In this document: one piece after another, positions 8,754 through 17,072 of the stretch | Layout: each line of letters starts with the position of its first letter | Position numbering within the stretch: the stretch's first letter is position 1 | The notes under the pieces: model-generated | The model's database searches: none | What the model was told of the DNA's origin: nothing | Seen by the model: only the letters and a program-made list of their open reading frames with translations | Origin: Cryobacterium soli | GTDB taxonomy: Bacteria; Actinomycetota; Actinomycetes; Actinomycetales; Microbacteriaceae | Length of the DNA: 64,000 bases | Direction: 5' to 3' | Assembly (NCBI RefSeq): GCF_003611035.1 | Contig: NZ_CP030033.1 | Location: 930,001-994,000, forward strand | Made by a program: the position numbers and the translations under genes

Positions 8754-9380
8754 GTGACGGAAACAACTGCGGCAGGTGTGACGCGGGGGCGCCCACGAGG
8801 ATTTGACGTGGATGTCGCACTCGACCGCGCCATCGGCGTTTTCTGGCGCGAAGGTTACGACGGGGCAAGTCTGGCGGAGCTCACGGCAGCGATGGAGATC
8901 ACCGCCACGAGCCTGTACGCGGCCTTCGGCAGCAAACGCCAGCTGTTCGAGCGCGCGTTCACACGCTATCTTGCCGTCGATATGGCCTACGCCGCCCGCG
9001 CCCTCGACCAGCCGCGACTGGAGGACGTCTTCCACTCCTACCTCCTCGACGCGGTCGACTCCATGACGCGAGACGATCGGCCGCACGGCTGCATGTCGGT
9101 TCAGGTCGGCGGCTCGCGCACCGGCCTGACGCCCACGGGGAATGAAGTGCGCGACTTCGTCGCCACCGCGCGCACTGCGGGCCTGCAGCGCCTCTCCTCC
9201 AGGATTGAAGAAGGCCGCGACGTCGAAGGATTCGACCTCAAGGGGGCCACGCCGGCCAATATCGCCGAGTATCTCGCCAGCGTCAGCAACGGCATCGCCG
9301 TGCGAGCAGCAGACGGCGTGGGCCGGGCCGAACTGCGGGTCGTCGCGGAGATCGCGCTCCGCGCGCTCCTCTCCCGCTGA
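8754..9380 (+). CDS. TetR-family transcriptional repressor
   Basis: About 208 residues. The N-terminal TetR helix-turn-helix is clear: GRPRGFDVDVALDRAI, then the recognition segment ITATSLYAAFGSKRQLFERAF around residues 40-65. The C-terminal ligand domain has no assignable inducer. I choose GTG at 8754, which starts MTETTAAGVTRGRPRGF; the ATG at 8694 would add 20 residues not expected of the family. It is divergent from the aldo/keto reductase gene and upstream of the 9466 gene, both preceded by the same 24-bp dyad. The three genes look like one small regulon that responds to an electrophile or other redox stress (the signal is inference). Confidence 0.88.
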   Translation: MTETTAAGVTRGRPRGFDVDVALDRAIGVFWREGYDGASLAELTAAMEITATSLYAAFGSKRQLFERAFTRYLAVDMAYAARALDQPRLEDVFHSYLLDAVDSMTRDDRPHGCMSVQVGGSRTGLTPTGNEVRDFVATARTAGLQRLSSRIEEGRDVEGFDLKGATPANIAEYLASVSNGIAVRAADGVGRAELRVVAEIALRALLSR

Positions 9381-9433
9381 ATTCCTCTGCCACCATCTCT
9401 CGTCAGCCGGGAATAAAAACACCGCCTCGCAGT

Positions 9434-9457
9434 TTTCTGTAGTGATTACTACAGAAA
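9434..9457. promoter_or_regulatory. Probable TetR operator, site 2
   Basis: Perfect dyad: TTTCTGTAGT, spacer GATT, ACTACAGAAA. It ends nine bases before the ATG at 9466 and overlaps that gene's GAAAGAG ribosome binding site, so a bound repressor would block transcription and possibly initiation directly. It is the better-conserved partner of the site at 8634. Confidence 0.72.
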
Positions 9458-9465
9458 GAGTGAAG

Positions 9466-10476
9466 ATGTCAAAATTCCTGATCTACGGAGCAACTGGCTA
9501 CACCGGGCAGCTCATTTCGCGCGAAGCCGTGCGGCGCGGACTCAGCCCCGTGGTGGCAGGCCGCAGTGCCGCCAAGGTGGCGCACCTCGCGGCTGAACTC
9601 GGCACCGAAGGCCGTGCCTTCGACCTCGCCGACGCCGAAGCCACCCGCGCAGGGCTTGACGGGGTTTCCGTGGTCTTGAACGTGGCGGGCCCGTTCGCGG
9701 TCACCTCAGCGCCCCTGCTCGATGCCGCATTGGCACTGGGCGTGCACTACCTCGACACGACAGCGGAGCTCGGCTCGTTCCTGCAGTCGGAAGCTGCCGA
9801 CACCGCCGCGAAGACGGCCGGCACGATGGTGATGAGCGGAACGGGATGGGACGTTGTTCCCAGTGACACCCTCGCTGCCTGCACCGCAGCCCGTGTCACA
9901 GATCCCGTGTCGCTCGTGCTCGCCCTGAAGATCTTCGTCGGAACGCCGGGTGAGCGGATACCGCTGCTGTTTTCCCAAGGCTCGCTCACCAGCGCCGCCG
10001 GGTTTGCAGAATATGCCGGCTCCGTCCGGGTGGACGGCGTCATCACTCAACGCAAGGACACGCCCACTCCGACGATCGATTTCGGGTTCGGGCCCGAGGA
10101 GGTATCGCCAGCGCCCATGGGGGACCTCGTCACCGGATGGAAGTCGACGGGCATCCCGAACATCGAGGTTTTCGTGGCAGGCGGGATTCCCGCTCCGTCC
10201 GCTACTGACGGCAAGACACTTCCCGCCGGCCCGGATGAGGCCGATCGTGGCATCGGTCGGGCGCGCGTGTACGCCAAGGTGGTCGGCCGTGACGGGTCAA
10301 TCGCAGAGGGCGTCGTCGACACCCCCACCGGTTATGGCTTTACTCAGATCGCGGCGGTGGAAATCGCCGCCCGCATCCTCGCCGGCGACTTCGCCGTGGG
10401 ATTCCAAACGCCGGCATCGGCATACGGCCCGGAACTGTTGACGAGCATCGGCGACAGCGCCTTCATCGATCTCTAA
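9466..10476 (+). CDS. Saccharopine dehydrogenase-like NAD(P)-dependent protein
   Basis: A 336-residue protein with an N-terminal Rossmann fold (KFLIYGATGYTGQLISREAV) followed by VVLNVAGPFAVTSAPLLDAAL and HYLDTTAE, typical of the saccharopine dehydrogenase-like/trans-acting enoyl reductase family. Members act on diverse substrates and are often annotated only by fold, so the reaction is unknown. The ATG at 9466 follows GAAAGAG; an overlapping long open frame extends upstream but has no ribosome binding site. It is controlled by the dyad at 9434-9457 and ends before a 13-bp-arm hairpin at 10492. Confidence 0.8.
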   Translation: MSKFLIYGATGYTGQLISREAVRRGLSPVVAGRSAAKVAHLAAELGTEGRAFDLADAEATRAGLDGVSVVLNVAGPFAVTSAPLLDAALALGVHYLDTTAELGSFLQSEAADTAAKTAGTMVMSGTGWDVVPSDTLAACTAARVTDPVSLVLALKIFVGTPGERIPLLFSQGSLTSAAGFAEYAGSVRVDGVITQRKDTPTPTIDFGFGPEEVSPAPMGDLVTGWKSTGIPNIEVFVAGGIPAPSATDGKTLPAGPDEADRGIGRARVYAKVVGRDGSIAEGVVDTPTGYGFTQIAAVEIAARILAGDFAVGFQTPASAYGPELLTSIGDSAFIDL

Positions 10477-10491
10477 CCGGCGGAGACCTCT

Positions 10492-10529
10492 CCGGACGTG
10501 CGCGCCCAGTTCGTCCCGCGCACGTCCGG
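10492..10529 (+). terminator. Strong GC hairpin after the saccharopine dehydrogenase-like gene
   Basis: CCGGACGTGCGCG (10492-10504) pairs perfectly with CGCGCACGTCCGG (10517-10529) around a 12-base loop, 16 bases after the stop codon. There is no U-tract, which is common for actinobacterial terminators. Confidence 0.6.
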
Positions 10530-10615
10530 TGCGCCCCACATCGTGCGACCAGTCCTGAGCGCCTAGGAGTACCGCGCCCTGTTTGTCCCGGCGGGCATCA
10601 CGGATGGTTGTTCTT

Positions 10616-11011
10616 ATGACTTTCCACGCCTCTACCCCGTCCGCTTCAGCATCCGTCACCACCGAGGCCATTACCCACTGGGTAGAGGGCTACCTTCGAG
10701 CCTGGGAAAGCAACGTTCCCTCGGACATCGCCGCGCTGTTCACGGACCACGCCGAATACCACGAGTCGCCATTCGAAACCCACTGGGTGGGACGTGACCA
10801 GATCATCGCGGGGTGGCGCAGTCGGTGGGATTGGCAGCAGGGCGGGTGGACTTTCGACTGGTCCATCACGGCCGTCGAGGGGATGACCGTTGTCATCACC
10901 GGGGTCGGTCAGTACACCGAGCTCGGTGACTTCGACAACGTCTGGATCGTCACATTCGACGAGTCCGGCCTGTGCAGCCGCTTCGAGATGCGCAACACCG
11001 AACGCACTTGA
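10616..11011 (+). CDS. SnoaL/NTF2-like small protein
   Basis: A 131-residue protein with the cone-shaped NTF2/SnoaL fold, judged from the helix segment THWVEGYLRAWESNVPSDIAALFTDHAEYHESPF followed by alternating strands ending in SRFEMRNTERT. Such proteins serve as isomerases, hydrolases or ligand binders, and no active site can be assigned. ATG at 10616 is used; ATG at 10604 in the same frame is possible and neither has a strong ribosome binding site. It is convergent with the MmyB-type regulator gene, leaving a 15-base gap. Confidence 0.7.
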   Translation: MTFHASTPSASASVTTEAITHWVEGYLRAWESNVPSDIAALFTDHAEYHESPFETHWVGRDQIIAGWRSRWDWQQGGWTFDWSITAVEGMTVVITGVGQYTELGDFDNVWIVTFDESGLCSRFEMRNTERT

Positions 11012-11026
11012 CGGCGAGCGGGCGGC

Positions 11027-11887
11027 TCAGACGGAACTCTCCTGAGATTGGGTCGCGCGGAGGCTTCCGAGCAGGGCAAGAGCATCCGCGCTGGCGCTGC
11101 CGGGGGCGGCGGTGCCCACGAGCAGTGCCTGCCCCGGGGCATCCTTGACGTCGAACGTCTGATAGGTGAGCTCGATGCGTCCCACCGCGGGGTGCATGAA
11201 GATTTTGTACGCCCGGGCCATGCCGCCCACCTTCTGGTCCTCCCACAGAACACGGAAGGCCTCGATCCTGCTGAACTCATCGACAGCCGCCAGGATCGCT
11301 GGATTGCCAGGATCGAAGCCGGCGTTCAGGCGAAGAGCATGCACCGTCGCTCGCGTCAACAGGTCCCACTCCAGGAAAACGGACTTTGCCTGCCGGTGCA
11401 GGAACAGTACCCGCAGCATATTCAACGGCGCCTCATCCCCGGTCGTCGCAAACGGCGACAGCAGAGCAGCGGCGATCGGGTTGGTTGCCAGGACATCGAA
11501 TGTCGGCCCGAGCACGTAGGCCGCCGCCGAAGGGAACGAGTCCAGCAGGGAGAGCAAGGCGGGGGCGACGAGGTCACGCGAACTGCCTGCACGGAGGTTC
11601 GGGTTCATCCCGGCCAGGCGGTAGAGGTGTCCGCGGGAGTCAGAATCCAGGTGCAGCGCGCGTCCAATCGCATCAAGCACCTGTGCCGACGGACTGCGCT
11701 CGCGGCCCTGCTCGAGCCGCGCGTAGTAGTCGGCGCTCACTCCGGCCAGCACAGCAACCTCCTCACGGCGGAGCCCGGCAACCCGGCGTGTGCCGCGGCC
11801 ACCCACGAGGCCCGCATCATCGGGGTCCAGGCCGGCCCGACTCGCTCGCAGAAAATCGCCCAGGGCGTTGCCAGTGGATAGTTGCAT
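11027..11887 (-). CDS. MmyB-like XRE transcriptional regulator
   Basis: A 286-residue regulator with an N-terminal XRE helix-turn-helix (GLRREEVAVLAGVSADYYARLEQGR, about residues 40-65) and a C-terminal MmyB-type ligand-binding domain (LLDSFPSAAAYVLGPTFDVLATNP onward). This family is known from actinobacteria, where members often sit beside short-chain dehydrogenase genes or antibiotic functions. It is divergent from the AlkC-like gene, and a 39-bp dyad lies between them. A short-chain dehydrogenase remnant lies 2.7 kb downstream of the divergent genes (14594), matching the usual association. Confidence 0.88.
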   Translation of the reverse strand: MQLSTGNALGDFLRASRAGLDPDDAGLVGGRGTRRVAGLRREEVAVLAGVSADYYARLEQGRERSPSAQVLDAIGRALHLDSDSRGHLYRLAGMNPNLRAGSSRDLVAPALLSLLDSFPSAAAYVLGPTFDVLATNPIAAALLSPFATTGDEAPLNMLRVLFLHRQAKSVFLEWDLLTRATVHALRLNAGFDPGNPAILAAVDEFSRIEAFRVLWEDQKVGGMARAYKIFMHPAVGRIELTYQTFDVKDAPGQALLVGTAAPGSASADALALLGSLRATQSQESSV

Positions 11888-11910
11888 CCATCCAACCTAG
11901 TCGCGGCGGC

Positions 11911-11949
11911 GCGGTGCACCCTAGGTGCGCTGCACCTAGGGAGCACCGC
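11911..11949. promoter_or_regulatory. Large 39-bp dyad between divergent genes, probable operator
   Basis: Core arms CCCTAGGTGC (11919-11928) and GCACCTAGGG (11932-11941) are perfect. After one mismatched pair, seven more bases per arm match, giving 18 of 19 pairs around a three-base centre. It lies between the MmyB regulator start (11887) and the AlkC-like start (12015), so it is most likely the binding site for that regulator. A single half site GCACCTAGG recurs at 13142-13150, before the 13237 gene. Confidence 0.7.
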
Positions 11950-12014
11950 GTCCTTCCAGGAAGTGCGTCGGCAGTCGGACGCTGGATAAACATTCTTCAG
12001 AGAAAGAGCCGCCC

Positions 12015-13154
12015 ATGCCCTTCGCCGAAGAACTCATCGGACCACACACCGCAAGCACCCTGATTCGAGCCATCCACGCCGCAGCACCGGAGCGCGCCCT
12101 GACCCGGCTCCAGTCCGCCGCGATGAACCTGACCGCGCTTTCGCTGCGAGAGCGCAGCGACCTGCTGCGCGACGCGCTCCTGAACGATCTGCCCGGCAGC
12201 TACCACTCGTTCACCACGGTCATCCGCAGCGCCCAGAACGGACCGATGCTCTTCAACGGCTGGCTGATCTGGCCGGTCACCGGAGCCGTCGCCCGGAAGG
12301 CCATCGAGGAGAAGACCGACGGGGCCTTCGACGACGCGCTAGCGCTGCTGGCCGAGCTCACCTCGCGTTTGACCTCGGAATTCGCCATCCGCAGCCTTCT
12401 GGACCACGACCTCGACCGAGCTCTCGCCGTTATCCAGACCTGGACGGCCTCGCCGGATGTTGACATTCGACGTCTCGCGTCGGAGGGCACCCGTGCGTTC
12501 CTGCCGTGGTCAACGCGAGTGAAGGGCCTGCTCGCCCGTCCGCGGGCGACGCTCCCCATCATCACGGCGTTGTACCGAGACCCAAGCGAATACGTCAGGC
12601 GCTCCGTCGCAAACCACCTCAACGATCTGAGCCGCCAGGATCCGGAGGTTGTGATCGAGACCGCCCGCGCCTGGCTGGACGAGCCTGACGAGAACAGCGT
12701 GCGACTCATCACCCACGGGCTCCGCACGCTCGTCAAACACGGGAACGCGCAGGCGCTCGCGCTGCTCGGTTTCACCCCGGCCGACGACCTCACCGTGGAC
12801 GGGCCTGCGCTCGACTCTGCTTCCGTGTCCTTCGGCGGGGTTGCGCGCTTCCGCATCGCCGTCACCAACACCGGTAGCACGCCCGCCAGGCTGGCCATCG
12901 ACTACATCGTTCACCACAGCAAGGCCAACGGCACCCAGACCAGCAAGACGTTTAGGCTGACCACCGCCACACTCGCCCCGGGAGAGCGACTCGAACGCAC
13001 CCGGGAACACTCGTTCCGCGCCATCACGACGCGGCGCTACTACCCCGGACCCCACGCCATCGAAGTGCAGATCAATGGAGTCGTCAGAGGGAGAGCCGAC
13101 TTCGAACTGATGCCGGAGATCCCCCTCCGACAGGGTGCCCCGCACCTAGGTTGA
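12015..13154 (+). CDS. AlkC-type DNA alkylation repair glycosylase
   Basis: A 379-residue HEAT-like-repeat protein of the AlkC/AlkD superfamily, which removes 3-methyladenine-type alkylated bases without base flipping. Residues 30-260 form helical repeats (SFTTVIRSAQNGPMLFNGW, DPSEYVRRSVANHLNDLSR). The end, from about residue 270, is strand-rich (VSFGGVARFRIAVTNTGSTPARLAIDY) and looks like the Ig-like domain described in AlkC. AGAAAGAG precedes the ATG. It is first in a run of small genes reading right from the dyad at 11911 and is probably controlled by the MmyB-like regulator. Confidence 0.82.
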   Translation: MPFAEELIGPHTASTLIRAIHAAAPERALTRLQSAAMNLTALSLRERSDLLRDALLNDLPGSYHSFTTVIRSAQNGPMLFNGWLIWPVTGAVARKAIEEKTDGAFDDALALLAELTSRLTSEFAIRSLLDHDLDRALAVIQTWTASPDVDIRRLASEGTRAFLPWSTRVKGLLARPRATLPIITALYRDPSEYVRRSVANHLNDLSRQDPEVVIETARAWLDEPDENSVRLITHGLRTLVKHGNAQALALLGFTPADDLTVDGPALDSASVSFGGVARFRIAVTNTGSTPARLAIDYIVHHSKANGTQTSKTFRLTTATLAPGERLERTREHSFRAITTRRYYPGPHAIEVQINGVVRGRADFELMPEIPLRQGAPHLG

Positions 13155-13236
13155 CTCGTCCTTCTTCGATTCCGCGCCCGCAGGAAGACTCGAGAAGCGG
13201 GGAAAACCCTTCCCTCCGACAAGAAAGCTGCACCTG

Positions 13237-13545
13237 ATGACCCAGACACTCGAAGTGACCACCCTCCGTCCTGCTGCCGGCCTGACCACCGCTGACTTCG
13301 TCACCGCGAATGCCGACATCGACGAGTACTTGAAGCGCCAGCCCGGATTTGAGTGGCGCCGCATCCTCGAGACCGGCGCCGGCACCATCATCGACATCGT
13401 CGCCTACGACAGCATGGAGCACGCCCGGGCAGGCGCTGCCGGCATCAGCGGTGAGATGGCCCACTCCCCCGTGCACGCCACCATCGATCACTCCACCGTC
13501 GACTGGAAGCTCACGACAGTGGTGCACGGCGTCGAGGAGAACTGA
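13237..13545 (+). CDS. Small alpha/beta-barrel (ABM-like) protein
   Basis: A 102-residue protein starting MTQTLEVTTLRPAAGLT, with the pattern of the dimeric alpha/beta barrel fold (DIDEYLKRQPGFEWRRILE, then strand GTIIDIVAYDS and helix EHARAGAAGI). Proteins of this type bind small hydrophobic ligands or act as monooxygenases. The substrate is unknown. ATG is at 13237. The stop overlaps the LtrA start by one base (TGATG), so the two are co-translated. Confidence 0.65.
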   Translation: MTQTLEVTTLRPAAGLTTADFVTANADIDEYLKRQPGFEWRRILETGAGTIIDIVAYDSMEHARAGAAGISGEMAHSPVHATIDHSTVDWKLTTVVHGVEEN

Positions 13546-14597
13546 TGTCCACAGCACCACCCACCGTTGTCAGTCACGCCGATTCGACCAGGGCAACACC
13601 GCTTGAGCTCTTCTTCGACCTCGTCTACGTGTTCGCATTCACCCAGGTAACGCACCTCATGGCCGAGGGCGAAAACGTGCGGAGCATACTGGGTGGGCTT
13701 GCGGTGCTTGGCGTTCTGTGGTGGTCGTGGGCATCCCACGCCTGGCTCGCGAACCAGCAGGCCACAGACCGGGGAGCGGTAAGAGTCGGCATTCTCGTTG
13801 CTATCGCTATCGTTCTCGTACTCTCTATCGCGATTCCGGAGGTGTACCCGGACGAGGGCGGAACCGTTTTTGGGACGCTGCTGTTTTCAATCAGCTTCGT
13901 CGTGCTTTCCCTCGTTTACACCGCCGCAAATTTGGTGGCCGCCCGGCACGATCCCGCTCTGCGTGGCCAGGTACTTCGCACCATGATCATCACGATCGTT
14001 CCCGTCGCCGCGGCGCTGATCGGAGGAGCTCTTCTCGGCGGAACCGCGCAGCTGGCTCTCTGGCTCGCCGCGGTCGCCATCGAGGGGGTGACGGTGTTCG
14101 TGACCTCGCAGGGCGGACACTGGCAGTTGCCGTCCGCTGCGCACTACGCGGAGCGCCATGGCCTCGTCGTGATTCTCGCCCTCGGCGAATCGATAATCTC
14201 TATCGGCTTGGCAGCCTCTCACGCGCCTCTGTCCGTGGGCGCCGTCCTGGCATCGTTGATGGCCGCCAGCATCGCCCTGGGCATGTGGTGGATCTACTTC
14301 GGACGCCTCTCCGAAACCGCTGAACACCACATCGACGCCCTGACGGGGCATCGCCGGATCAGGACCGCGACCATCGGAACGTACCTGCACTTCGGGATTG
14401 TTACCGGCATCCTCCTCGCCTCGCTGGGAATGGGCGGCGCCATCGAGCACATCGGCGTCGGGCACCCCCTCAACTCGTTCACATGGGTGGCTTTGGGCAC
14501 AGGGCTCGCCGTGTTCCTCGCCTCGGCCGCCGCCTACTCCTGCGTCACTCGATCACCACAGCAGAACCTTTCGACCCAACTCAAGGAGCGCTCATGA
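13545..14597 (+). CDS. LtrA-family membrane protein (copy 1)
   Basis: A 350-residue integral membrane protein of the low-temperature-requirement A family. The signature TPLELFFDLVYVFAFTQVTHLM sits near residue 20, and at least eight hydrophobic segments follow, with the conserved HGLVVILALGESIISIGLA around residue 205. The biochemical role of LtrA is not established; it was named from a Listeria cold-growth mutant. It is translationally coupled to the 13237 gene and overlaps a short-chain dehydrogenase remnant by four bases. A second family member is encoded at 17073. Confidence 0.85.
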   Translation: MSTAPPTVVSHADSTRATPLELFFDLVYVFAFTQVTHLMAEGENVRSILGGLAVLGVLWWSWASHAWLANQQATDRGAVRVGILVAIAIVLVLSIAIPEVYPDEGGTVFGTLLFSISFVVLSLVYTAANLVAARHDPALRGQVLRTMIITIVPVAAALIGGALLGGTAQLALWLAAVAIEGVTVFVTSQGGHWQLPSAAHYAERHGLVVILALGESIISIGLAASHAPLSVGAVLASLMAASIALGMWWIYFGRLSETAEHHIDALTGHRRIRTATIGTYLHFGIVTGILLASLGMGGAIEHIGVGHPLNSFTWVALGTGLAVFLASAAAYSCVTRSPQQNLSTQLKERS

Positions 14598-14707
14598 GCA
14601 CGACCTCACCAAACACCAGCGGAGTGGTTCTCATCACCGGAGCCAGCAGGCATCCCTCGGGTGTCGACATCAACGAGATCATGTTTCGCCCCGCGCTGCA
14701 AAGCTAG
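14594..14707 (+). pseudogene. Short-chain dehydrogenase remnant with internal deletion
   Basis: A 37-codon frame. It begins like a short-chain dehydrogenase nucleotide-binding strand (GVVLITGASR) and then jumps straight to a typical C-terminus of the family (HPSGVDINEIMFRPALQS). About 200 middle residues are missing without breaking the frame, consistent with an internal deletion. The start overlaps the LtrA stop (ATGA), so the intact gene was the next cistron of this operon. MmyB-type regulators such as the one at 11027 commonly accompany such dehydrogenases, which supports the reading. Confidence 0.75.
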
Positions 14708-14784
14708 AGCGATCGCTCGACGCAGATTCCCACAACCACCTCAACGAGCGCTGCCTGTCCGCCCTCGAAAGAAAGCACTCACTC

Positions 14785-15150
14785 ATGTCTCCTGAACGAT
14801 CCTCCGTGCACGTCGGTGTAGAAACCGCCGCGAACCGGGCCCGTGAAATCCGAGATCTCTACGAGATTCTCGAACGGCGGATTAATGGCAAGGTCTGGTC
14901 ACTGCACGAGTTGATGCTCGGGTTTACTAACGACGTTGGCACGGTGGGCCGGCTCATCCTGGCGAATGATGGCACCTGGGATATCGACGGCGATGTGACC
15001 GCTCAGCTCGAACACAAGCTCGCCGAATCGATGTGGTGGGTGATGACGATCGCAGATCGGCTCGGCATCGACATCGCGGACGCGTATGCAACCACCATGG
15101 ATGACATCGCGGACGGTCTCGGCGGGGCGGTTGATTCTTCGGCCAACTAA
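14785..15150 (+). CDS. MazG-like nucleotide pyrophosphohydrolase-type protein
   Basis: A 121-residue, mostly helical protein resembling short MazG-like NTP pyrophosphohydrolases: RDLYEILERRINGKVWS, then LMLGFTNDVGTVGRLIL and LAESMWWVMTIADRLGIDI. In MazG domains acidic residues on these helices bind magnesium. Here the EE..E motif is incomplete, so catalysis is uncertain. GAAAGAAAG upstream is the ribosome binding site for the ATG at 14785. The gene follows the dehydrogenase remnant by 77 bases. Confidence 0.6.
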   Translation: MSPERSSVHVGVETAANRAREIRDLYEILERRINGKVWSLHELMLGFTNDVGTVGRLILANDGTWDIDGDVTAQLEHKLAESMWWVMTIADRLGIDIADAYATTMDDIADGLGGAVDSSAN

Positions 15151-15447
15151 GCCGAGCCGCCTCCGTAGCTCTGTTCGGCGGCTGGCATGTCGGGCCATGT
15201 ACCGAGCGGCAGCTAATAACGTTCGAGTGATTGCGTGTCAGGCTGGGACGCCAGAGTCCGGCGACAACACGACTGGGGAGTGGCTTGTGCCACGAGGCAC
15301 GGGGATCACGATGAGTTCCGATCGGGAGCAGTCGCCAGAAGATACCGGCGCTCAGCACCTCCCTGTTCACGGCTCACTCACGGGAGTACGTTCAGGTGGT
15401 GGCTGGTCCTTCCGCGGCCGCACTGATCGCAGTGAAGGAGTCCGTCC

Positions 15448-15747
15448 ATGTTGACCAAAGCCCTCTTGGTGCGTCTCGAGGCCCTGCCGGGCAAGGAGTT
15501 AGAACTGTCCGACTTCCTCAAGAATGCACGTGCGATCGTGATGGATGAGCCGGGCACCGTCGCCTGGTTCGCCATCCAGTTCGGCCCGTCGACCTTCGGC
15601 GTGTACGACGTCTTCCCCGATGACGAAGCGCGCGATGCCCACCTCGCCGGGGGTGTCGGCCAAGCACTCGGGCCGAACACTGGAGTCCTGTTCTCCGAAC
15701 CGCAGATCGAGAAGATCGACATTCTCGCTGAGAAGGTCCCGGGCTAG
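15448..15747 (+). CDS. Antibiotic biosynthesis monooxygenase-like (ABM) protein
   Basis: A 99-residue ABM-domain protein: MLTKALLVRLEALPGKELELSDFLKNAR, then TVAWFAIQFGPSTFGVYDVF and a final strand. The ferredoxin-like dimeric barrel is typical of cofactor-free monooxygenases and quinol-oxidising or detoxifying proteins. AAGGAG lies eight bases before the ATG. It lies 26 bases upstream of an aldo/keto reductase gene and probably shares its transcript. The 297 bases before it show no convincing gene. Confidence 0.78.
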   Translation: MLTKALLVRLEALPGKELELSDFLKNARAIVMDEPGTVAWFAIQFGPSTFGVYDVFPDDEARDAHLAGGVGQALGPNTGVLFSEPQIEKIDILAEKVPG

Positions 15748-15773
15748 CCGCCCTACCCCGGAGGCACCGGCGC

Positions 15774-16622
15774 ATGAGTACACCAACCATCCGTGCCGTG
15801 TCTCTGCCCGACGCAGGCACCGTCCCGGCCCTGGGTCTGGGCACCTGGTACATGGGCGAGCGACCCGACCGGCGCCCGACGGAGTTAGCCGCCCTGCGCA
15901 CAGGCATCGAGAACGGCTTGACGCTGATCGACACTGCCGAGATGTACGGCGACGGCGCCGCGGAGGAGCTCGTCAGCGAGGCTATCGCGGGACAGCGAGA
16001 CAGTATCTACCTCGTCAGCAAGGTCGTGCCCAGCCACGCCACACGACGAGGGACGGTGGAAGCCTGCCAGGCCAGTCTGCGGCGGTTGGGCACCGACTAC
16101 CTCGACATGTACCTGCTGCACTGGCGCGGACGAGTGCCGCTGGCCGAAACGGTGGCGGGGTTCGAAGAACTAGTGCAGGCGGGGCTGATACGCAGCTGGG
16201 GCGTCAGCAATTTCGACACCGATGACCTCGACCAACTGGCCTCGGTGCCGGGCGGAGCGCGGGCGCAGACCGATCAGGTGCTCTACAACCTCGCCCGCCG
16301 CGGACCTGAGTACGACCTTCTTCCGAGATGCCGCCAGGCTGGGATTCCGTTGATGGCCTACTCCCCGGTCGACCACGGCCGATTGCTCGAACACCCCACG
16401 GTCCGCGAAATGGCCGGCGCAAAGGAAGTAACCCCAGCTCAGTTGGCGCTGGCCTGGGTGCTTAGGCTTCCCGAAGTCTTTGCCATCGTGAAAGCCTCCA
16501 CTCCGGCACGGGTGGCGGAGAATCGCGCTGCGATAGAGATCAGCTTCAGTACCAACGAGCTGAAACAGCTCGACCAGATCTTCCCACCGCCGTCTAGCAA
16601 GGAGCCGCTGGAAATGCTCTGA
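15774..16622 (+). CDS. Aldo/keto reductase (copy 2)
   Basis: A 282-residue aldo/keto reductase, shorter than and distinct from the one at 7562. The tetrad is Asp and Tyr in TLIDTAEMYGDG, Lys in YLVSKVVP and His in MYLLHWRG. The C-terminus VFAIVKASTPARVAENRAAIEI is the NADPH-binding end. The preferred substrate is unknown. It follows the ABM gene closely, suggesting a two-gene operon for carbonyl or quinone detoxification (inference). Confidence 0.87.
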   Translation: MSTPTIRAVSLPDAGTVPALGLGTWYMGERPDRRPTELAALRTGIENGLTLIDTAEMYGDGAAEELVSEAIAGQRDSIYLVSKVVPSHATRRGTVEACQASLRRLGTDYLDMYLLHWRGRVPLAETVAGFEELVQAGLIRSWGVSNFDTDDLDQLASVPGGARAQTDQVLYNLARRGPEYDLLPRCRQAGIPLMAYSPVDHGRLLEHPTVREMAGAKEVTPAQLALAWVLRLPEVFAIVKASTPARVAENRAAIEISFSTNELKQLDQIFPPPSSKEPLEML

Positions 16623-17072
16623 CCTCTCTCAAACGCGGGCGCAGGGCAAGGAGAGACGACTCTGCACAGAAGAGCATCCTCGTCAACAGCGACTAGCGAC
16701 AGCCTGCGTTGGTCCGCGAGAGTGTGCCGTACGCCGATCGTCTAACGACTACTCCCCTTGGGCCCCTAACTCATGGGGCCCATCATCAGGGAGCTCTAAC
16801 GAAAACCGTGACATCGCTGTTAGTTGAGACGGCCGGTTTATGTGCGGCAGGCCATTGCCTCCACGGACAGCTGTCGGTCAGCCGGCGCGGTCTCGGTCCC
16901 CGGGTCGGTTTGGCACGTGTAGGTTTGGCACCTGTACCAGCCGCGGGCTGAAGCTAAAGAGGACGGTCTGGCGCGTCGCCGCGCGTCCCGCGTGTCAGGG
17001 GAGGGCCTGGCAGAAGCCTCCTTAGGCTCCCAAAGCAGGCCCAGGGTACCTTCCCTGGCATCCAATAGGCCG
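16623..17072. other. 450-base intergenic region with a hairpin
   Basis: No convincing gene. It lies between two converging genes. It holds a hairpin with arms TGGGCCCC (16759-16766) and GGGGCCCA (16775-16782), which may terminate the aldo/keto reductase transcript. Around 16905-16940 there is a short tandem repetition of GGTTTGGCAC. Confidence 0.5.

Noticed and set aside
13142..13150. GCACCTAGG as a full second operator of the MmyB-like regulator
   Set aside because: Only one half site is present and it overlaps the AlkC stop region; kept as a note under the 39-bp dyad, not as a feature.
15086..15454. 122-codon plus-strand frame before the ABM gene
   Set aside because: It overlaps the MazG-like gene out of frame, is Arg/Gly-rich and has no domain signal.
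16905..16940. Short tandem GGTTTGGCAC repetition as a regulatory array
   Set aside because: Only two imperfect units, no neighbouring promoter of interest between two converging genes.
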